Under the pieces are notes generated by a model. It was not told the DNA's origin, did not search any database, and worked only from the letters and a program-made list of their open reading frames with translations. The translations under genes were made by a program, and so were the position numbers. Of a stretch of 10,244 nucleotides of DNA, positions 7,952 through 10,244 are shown piece after piece. Each line of letters starts with the position of its first letter. Position 1 is the stretch's first letter. Source of the DNA: an uncultured Collinsella sp. (lineage in GTDB: Bacteria > Actinomycetota > Coriobacteriia > Coriobacteriales > Coriobacteriaceae); the NCBI GenBank assembly GCA_902478945.1, contig CABSMX010000077.1, positions 1-10,244 on the forward strand, given 5' to 3'.

Positions 7952-7985
7952 GTCGGACCAGGTCACCGGTTCGTCCTGGCCCGAC
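7952..7985 (+). terminator. Imperfect hairpin after the SNF2 gene, possible terminator
   Basis: An 11-bp stem pairs 7952-7962 with 7975-7985 and has one A-C mismatch; the loop is 12 bases. It begins 24 bases after the SNF2 stop, a sensible place for transcript ending, but no run of T follows. It could be a factor-dependent end or chance pairing in GC-rich DNA. The rest of the 165-base gap shows no convincing promoter for the downstream gene. TTGGGC at 8042-8047 with a poor TATTGG at 8065-8070 is the nearest candidate. Confidence 0.3.
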
Positions 7986-8080
7986 CGCTTGCCGCGCCCG
8001 TTATGTGTTCATTTGCCATGCCGTGGATGGTTCGCCTGCCTTTGGGCATAAGAAGCATCAGGAATATTGGCACATCAGCA

Positions 8081-8086
8081 AAGGAG
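8081..8086 (+). promoter_or_regulatory. Strong ribosome binding site of the superoxide reductase gene
   Basis: AAGGAG lies 6 bases before ATG 8093. It is a near-consensus site, better than the one before dnaE, and suggests efficient translation of this small redox protein. Confidence 0.85.
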
Positions 8087-8092
8087 AACATC

Positions 8093-8455
8093 ATGGCGAA
8101 ATTCTTTAAGGATTCCAATGGCAAGCTCGTTGCCGCCCTTGGCGACGACGTTGCGACCCCTGCCGGCTGCACGGAGCTGACGGCGAACACCGAGGATGCG
8201 GCGCACGAGAAGCACGTGCCTGTTGTCGAAATCGAGCGCGACGGCCACGTCATTCGCGCACGTGTAGGCTCGACGGAGCACCCCATGCTGCCTGAGCACT
8301 ACATCGAGTGGATCGCGCTTGAGGCCGAGGGCCGCCTGGAGGTCCATTACCTTGAGCCTGGCATGAAGCCCACGACGTTTTTCGCTGGCGGCTCCAAGAC
8401 CGGTACCGTCTATGCCTACTGCAACCTGCATGGGCTGTGGTCCGCGACGTTCTAG
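8093..8455 (+). CDS. Desulfoferrodoxin-family superoxide reductase lacking the N-terminal iron site (class III-like)
   Basis: A 120-residue cytoplasmic protein with no signal peptide. The C-terminal neelaredoxin domain is complete: E39-K40-H41 in EKHVP, H63 in STEHPM, H69 in EHYIEW, and C110 with H113 in YCNLHGLW. These are the four His and one Cys expected for the active iron site; E39 and K40 match the conserved Glu-Lys pair near it. The enzyme reduces superoxide to hydrogen peroxide without making oxygen, which suits anaerobes. The N-terminal 38 residues line up with the desulforedoxin domain of two-iron desulfoferrodoxins, but its CxxC and CC ligands are gone: FFKDSNGK stands where FYKCxxCG is usual, and only C26 remains. 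This matches the class III type described from Treponema pallidum. Electrons probably come from a rubredoxin encoded elsewhere. A good binding site precedes the gene, and a terminator lies 46 bases after the stop, so it is probably a single-gene unit. Confidence 0.92.
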   Translation: MAKFFKDSNGKLVAALGDDVATPAGCTELTANTEDAAHEKHVPVVEIERDGHVIRARVGSTEHPMLPEHYIEWIALEAEGRLEVHYLEPGMKPTTFFAGGSKTGTVYAYCNLHGLWSATF

Positions 8456-8475
8456 GAGCGCGCCCCCGCTCGGGG

Positions 8476-8481
8476 TATCAT
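8476..8481 (+). promoter_or_regulatory. Possible -10 box between the reductase gene and the terminator
   Basis: TATCAT sits in an AT-rich patch 20 bases past the reductase stop, just after a small CCCC-GCTC-GGGG hairpin. If used, transcription would begin near 8488 and meet the terminator hairpin at once, before the NadE-like gene. No -35 match is seen, so support is weak. Confidence 0.22.
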
Positions 8482-8501
8482 AGCTAGCATATGCACATGC
8501 G

Positions 8502-8533
8502 AGCGCCGGCTGCATTATGCGGCCGGCGCTTTT
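8502..8533 (+). terminator. Intrinsic terminator between the superoxide reductase and NadE-like genes
   Basis: AGCGCCGGC at 8502-8510 pairs perfectly with GCCGGCGCT at 8522-8530. The stem continues inward through T-G, G-C, C-G and A-T pairs to a 3-base loop (8515-8517), giving about 13 pairs. Four T residues follow (8530-8533, the first within the stem). This is the best terminator in the window and should end the superoxide reductase transcript. It leaves only 39 bases before the next start codon. Confidence 0.8.
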
Positions 8534-8572
8534 ACTACGACAACGACGATTTACGACGGAAAGGGCTTGGCC

Positions 8573-10244
8573 ATGAAGCTCGCACTTGCACAGATCGATA
8601 TGCGCCTGGGTGACATCGAAGGCATTTGCGGCCGCATCGAGGACCAGGCTCGCCTGGCCCACGAGCGCGGCGCGCGCGTGCTGTGCGTTCCGGCCCCGCT
8701 CTTTATGGGCGCCATTCCGGGCAGCCTGGTGGGCGCTGTCGATTTTGAGCACGATATGCTGATGGGCCTGACGGGCGTTGCCGAGCGCATCCAAGGGCTC
8801 GATATGATCTGCATCGTGCCCTCTGCGGTTTCGTTTGAGGGCCAGCCCCTGCTTGACTACATGATGCTCAAAGACGGTCGCGTGGTGCCTGCGCGCGCAA
8901 GTATCGCCCTGCAGCGTGGCGAGAGCAACGACGCGCGTTGGGCACCGCCGGTGTTTGACGTGGACGGCGTGCGCATCGCCGTGGTGTTTGACCTGGATCG
9001 CGAGCTCGAGATGCTGCCGACCGGTGTCGACCTCATTGCCTATTTCCAGTTTAATGCGTTTGACATGACCGACCGCGAGACCGCCGCCGTCGCCGCCGTG
9101 CGCAGCGGTGCCTACCGCAAGATCGCCTCCAAGCGCAGCGTGTGGTTTGCCTGCGTGGCGCCGGTCGGCGCCTATGACGAGTCGGTGTATACCGGCGGGT
9201 CGTTTGTGCTCGACGATTGCGGTCGCGTGGTTGCCCAAGCGCCGTGTTTTGAGGAGAGCCTGCTGGTTCAGGAAATTCAGCGCGGCGTGATGCTCGATGC
9301 CCTGGAGGACCACGAGCTGCCCGAGTTTCGCTCCGAGGAATGGCTGTGGCAGGCGCTGGTGCTTGCCGTGCGCGACAATGCTCGCGCTCGCGGTGCGTCG
9401 CGTGCCGTGGTGGCGCTCGAGGGCGATCTGCCGTCGTCCCTGTTGGCGGCGCTCGCCGTCGACGCCTTGGGTCCGCGTAATGTGATTGGCCTGGTGCTGG
9501 GGCGCAATCGCATCTTTACGCCGGCGCAGGAGGAGGCAGAGGCCGCCCGCTGTTCTGCTGTGCGCTCAATCGCCGAGCGCTTGCACATTCGCACCGTCGA
9601 GCGCGATGCGCCGGATGCGACGCGCGTGCTCGACCGCGACATGTCGGCGGGCGATGCCGAACGCCTGCGTTCGCGCGCGCTGGGCCTGATGCTCGAGGAT
9701 ACGGCGCTCGAGCTGGGCGCCATGGCGTTGAGCCCGCTTTCCAAGACTGAGTACGCACTGGCGGCGCCCGCGCTGTCCGGCGGCTATCAGGGCGACTTTG
9801 CGCCCTTTGGCGATGTGTATCTGTCGACGCTCGAGTTTGTGGCACGCGTGCGCAACCGTGCCTCGGCCGTGGTGCCCCAAGAGCTCGTGACGCTCAACGC
9901 GGTAGAGGATTGCATGGATCGCGTGCTGGCGCAGGCACTCTCGATGCTCGCCGGCCCGGTTGATATGCTCGATCGTGCGGCGCAGCTGCTGGGCGGGCTT
10001 GAGCCGGGCGAGGTCGATGGTGCGCTCGAGTCGCACGTGGACCGCAACCGTCCCTTTGACGACATCCCGATGGCCGCCGCCAAGCCCGAGGCCTGCTCGC
10101 TGCTGCTGATGCTCGTGCGCCAGGGTGAGGCTGCCCGTCGCATGTTACCGACGGTGCCGATCGTTTCGGCCCGTTCGTTTGTCGAGCGCGCCTGGCCGTA
10201 CATGCTTGCGTGGTCCGATCTGGGGCTCAACGGTAAGGAGCCTG
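8573..10244 (+). CDS. Degenerate glutamine-dependent NAD synthetase (NadE)-like protein, 3' end cut by window
   Basis: Open frame of 557 codons from ATG 8573 (GGAAAGG at 8558-8564, 8 bases upstream) running off the right edge with no stop. It is collinear with two-domain NadE: an N-terminal nitrilase-like glutaminase (about 1-245, opening MKLALAQIDMRLGD) and a C-terminal NAD synthetase domain. Clear synthetase landmarks are SSLLAALAVDALG (288-300), SKTE (390-393) and FAPFGDV (409-415), plus VSARSF...WPY near the end. Working NadE makes NAD from deamido-NAD, ATP and glutamine-derived ammonia. Here the key sites differ. The glutaminase Glu position is A41 (PAP in place of PE), the Lys position is about S110, and the Cys position is D140 (VVFDLD where ICED is usual). 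The P-loop SGGxDS has become EGDLPS at 283-288, and the YGD Asp is Gly. The frame is unbroken with normal codon use, so it is probably a retained pseudoenzyme rather than a decaying gene. Length suggests few residues are missing. The real function is unknown. Confidence 0.85.
   Translation, partial: MKLALAQIDMRLGDIEGICGRIEDQARLAHERGARVLCVPAPLFMGAIPGSLVGAVDFEHDMLMGLTGVAERIQGLDMICIVPSAVSFEGQPLLDYMMLKDGRVVPARASIALQRGESNDARWAPPVFDVDGVRIAVVFDLDRELEMLPTGVDLIAYFQFNAFDMTDRETAAVAAVRSGAYRKIASKRSVWFACVAPVGAYDESVYTGGSFVLDDCGRVVAQAPCFEESLLVQEIQRGVMLDALEDHELPEFRSEEWLWQALVLAVRDNARARGASRAVVALEGDLPSSLLAALAVDALGPRNVIGLVLGRNRIFTPAQEEAEAARCSAVRSIAERLHIRTVERDAPDATRVLDRDMSAGDAERLRSRALGLMLEDTALELGAMALSPLSKTEYALAAPALSGGYQGDFAPFGDVYLSTLEFVARVRNRASAVVPQELVTLNAVEDCMDRVLAQALSMLAGPVDMLDRAAQLLGGLEPGEVDGALESHVDRNRPFDDIPMAAAKPEACSLLLMLVRQGEAARRMLPTVPIVSARSFVERAWPYMLAWSDLGLNGKEP

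Noticed and set aside
8075..9313. 412-codon minus-strand open frame across the superoxide reductase and NadE-like genes
   Set aside because: It crosses the reductase gene, the terminator and the NadE-like gene, and reads as a His/Ala/Val-rich shadow product without motifs.
9566..10036. Minus-strand frame of 156 codons under the NadE-like gene
   Set aside because: It overlaps a frame with clear NadE homology throughout and its product has no motif.
1..10244. tRNA, rRNA, CRISPR array, insertion sequence with transposase, or prophage genes
   Set aside because: No such sequence was recognised. The intergenic gaps are all under 180 bases and hold only palindromes and short signals.
8573..10244. 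NadE-like gene as a frameshifted or stop-containing pseudogene
   Set aside because: Translation codon by codon gives 557 uninterrupted codons with high GC at third positions and conserved landmarks to the end of the window, so the divergence lies in substitutions and not in breakage.

Overview
The window is a high-GC, all-plus-strand bacterial segment. It holds a replicative polymerase gene, a SWIM-SNF2 helicase gene, a superoxide reductase gene and a diverged NAD synthetase-like gene. The composition, the DnaE1-type polymerase with an intact PHP metal set, and a superoxide reductase (typical of anaerobes) fit a Gram-positive anaerobic actinobacterium. My best guess is Coriobacteriia, Collinsella-like. 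This is inference from protein character; there is no rRNA or other taxonomic marker. The first 47 bases are not genomic: they match the Illumina Nextera i7 adapter ending in the Tn5 mosaic end, so the left edge is a sequencing/assembly artefact.

Layout: (1) 48-319, C-terminal PD-(D/E)XK nuclease end of an AddA/RecB-like helicase-nuclease, cut off at its 5' side. (2) 320-495, an intergenic region with an 18-bp spaced inverted repeat and a possible -10 box. (3) 496-4299, complete dnaE. (4) 4300-4462, an intergenic region holding a perfect 37-bp inverted repeat whose arms are themselves partly palindromic, probably a small repeat element. (5) 4463-7927, a SWIM zinc-finger plus SNF2 ATPase protein. 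(6) 7928-8092, a spacer with a weak imperfect hairpin. (7) 8093-8455, a desulfoferrodoxin-family superoxide reductase with the active site kept but the N-terminal rubredoxin-like iron site lost. (8) 8456-8572, a spacer with a good intrinsic terminator only about 40 bp before the next start. (9) 8573-10244, a glutamine-dependent NAD synthetase homologue, open at the right edge, in which residues of both catalytic centres appear to be replaced.

The first three proteins (nuclease-helicase, polymerase, SNF2 ATPase) suit DNA replication, repair and remodelling. The palindromic element between dnaE and the SNF2 gene argues against a tight operon. The superoxide reductase is probably its own unit, because it has its own strong ribosome binding site and a terminator after it. 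The most unusual item is the NadE-like protein: the fold-level landmarks remain over its whole length, but the glutaminase triad and the ATP pyrophosphatase loop are both altered. It therefore looks like a retained pseudoenzyme or a protein with a changed function rather than a working NAD synthetase.
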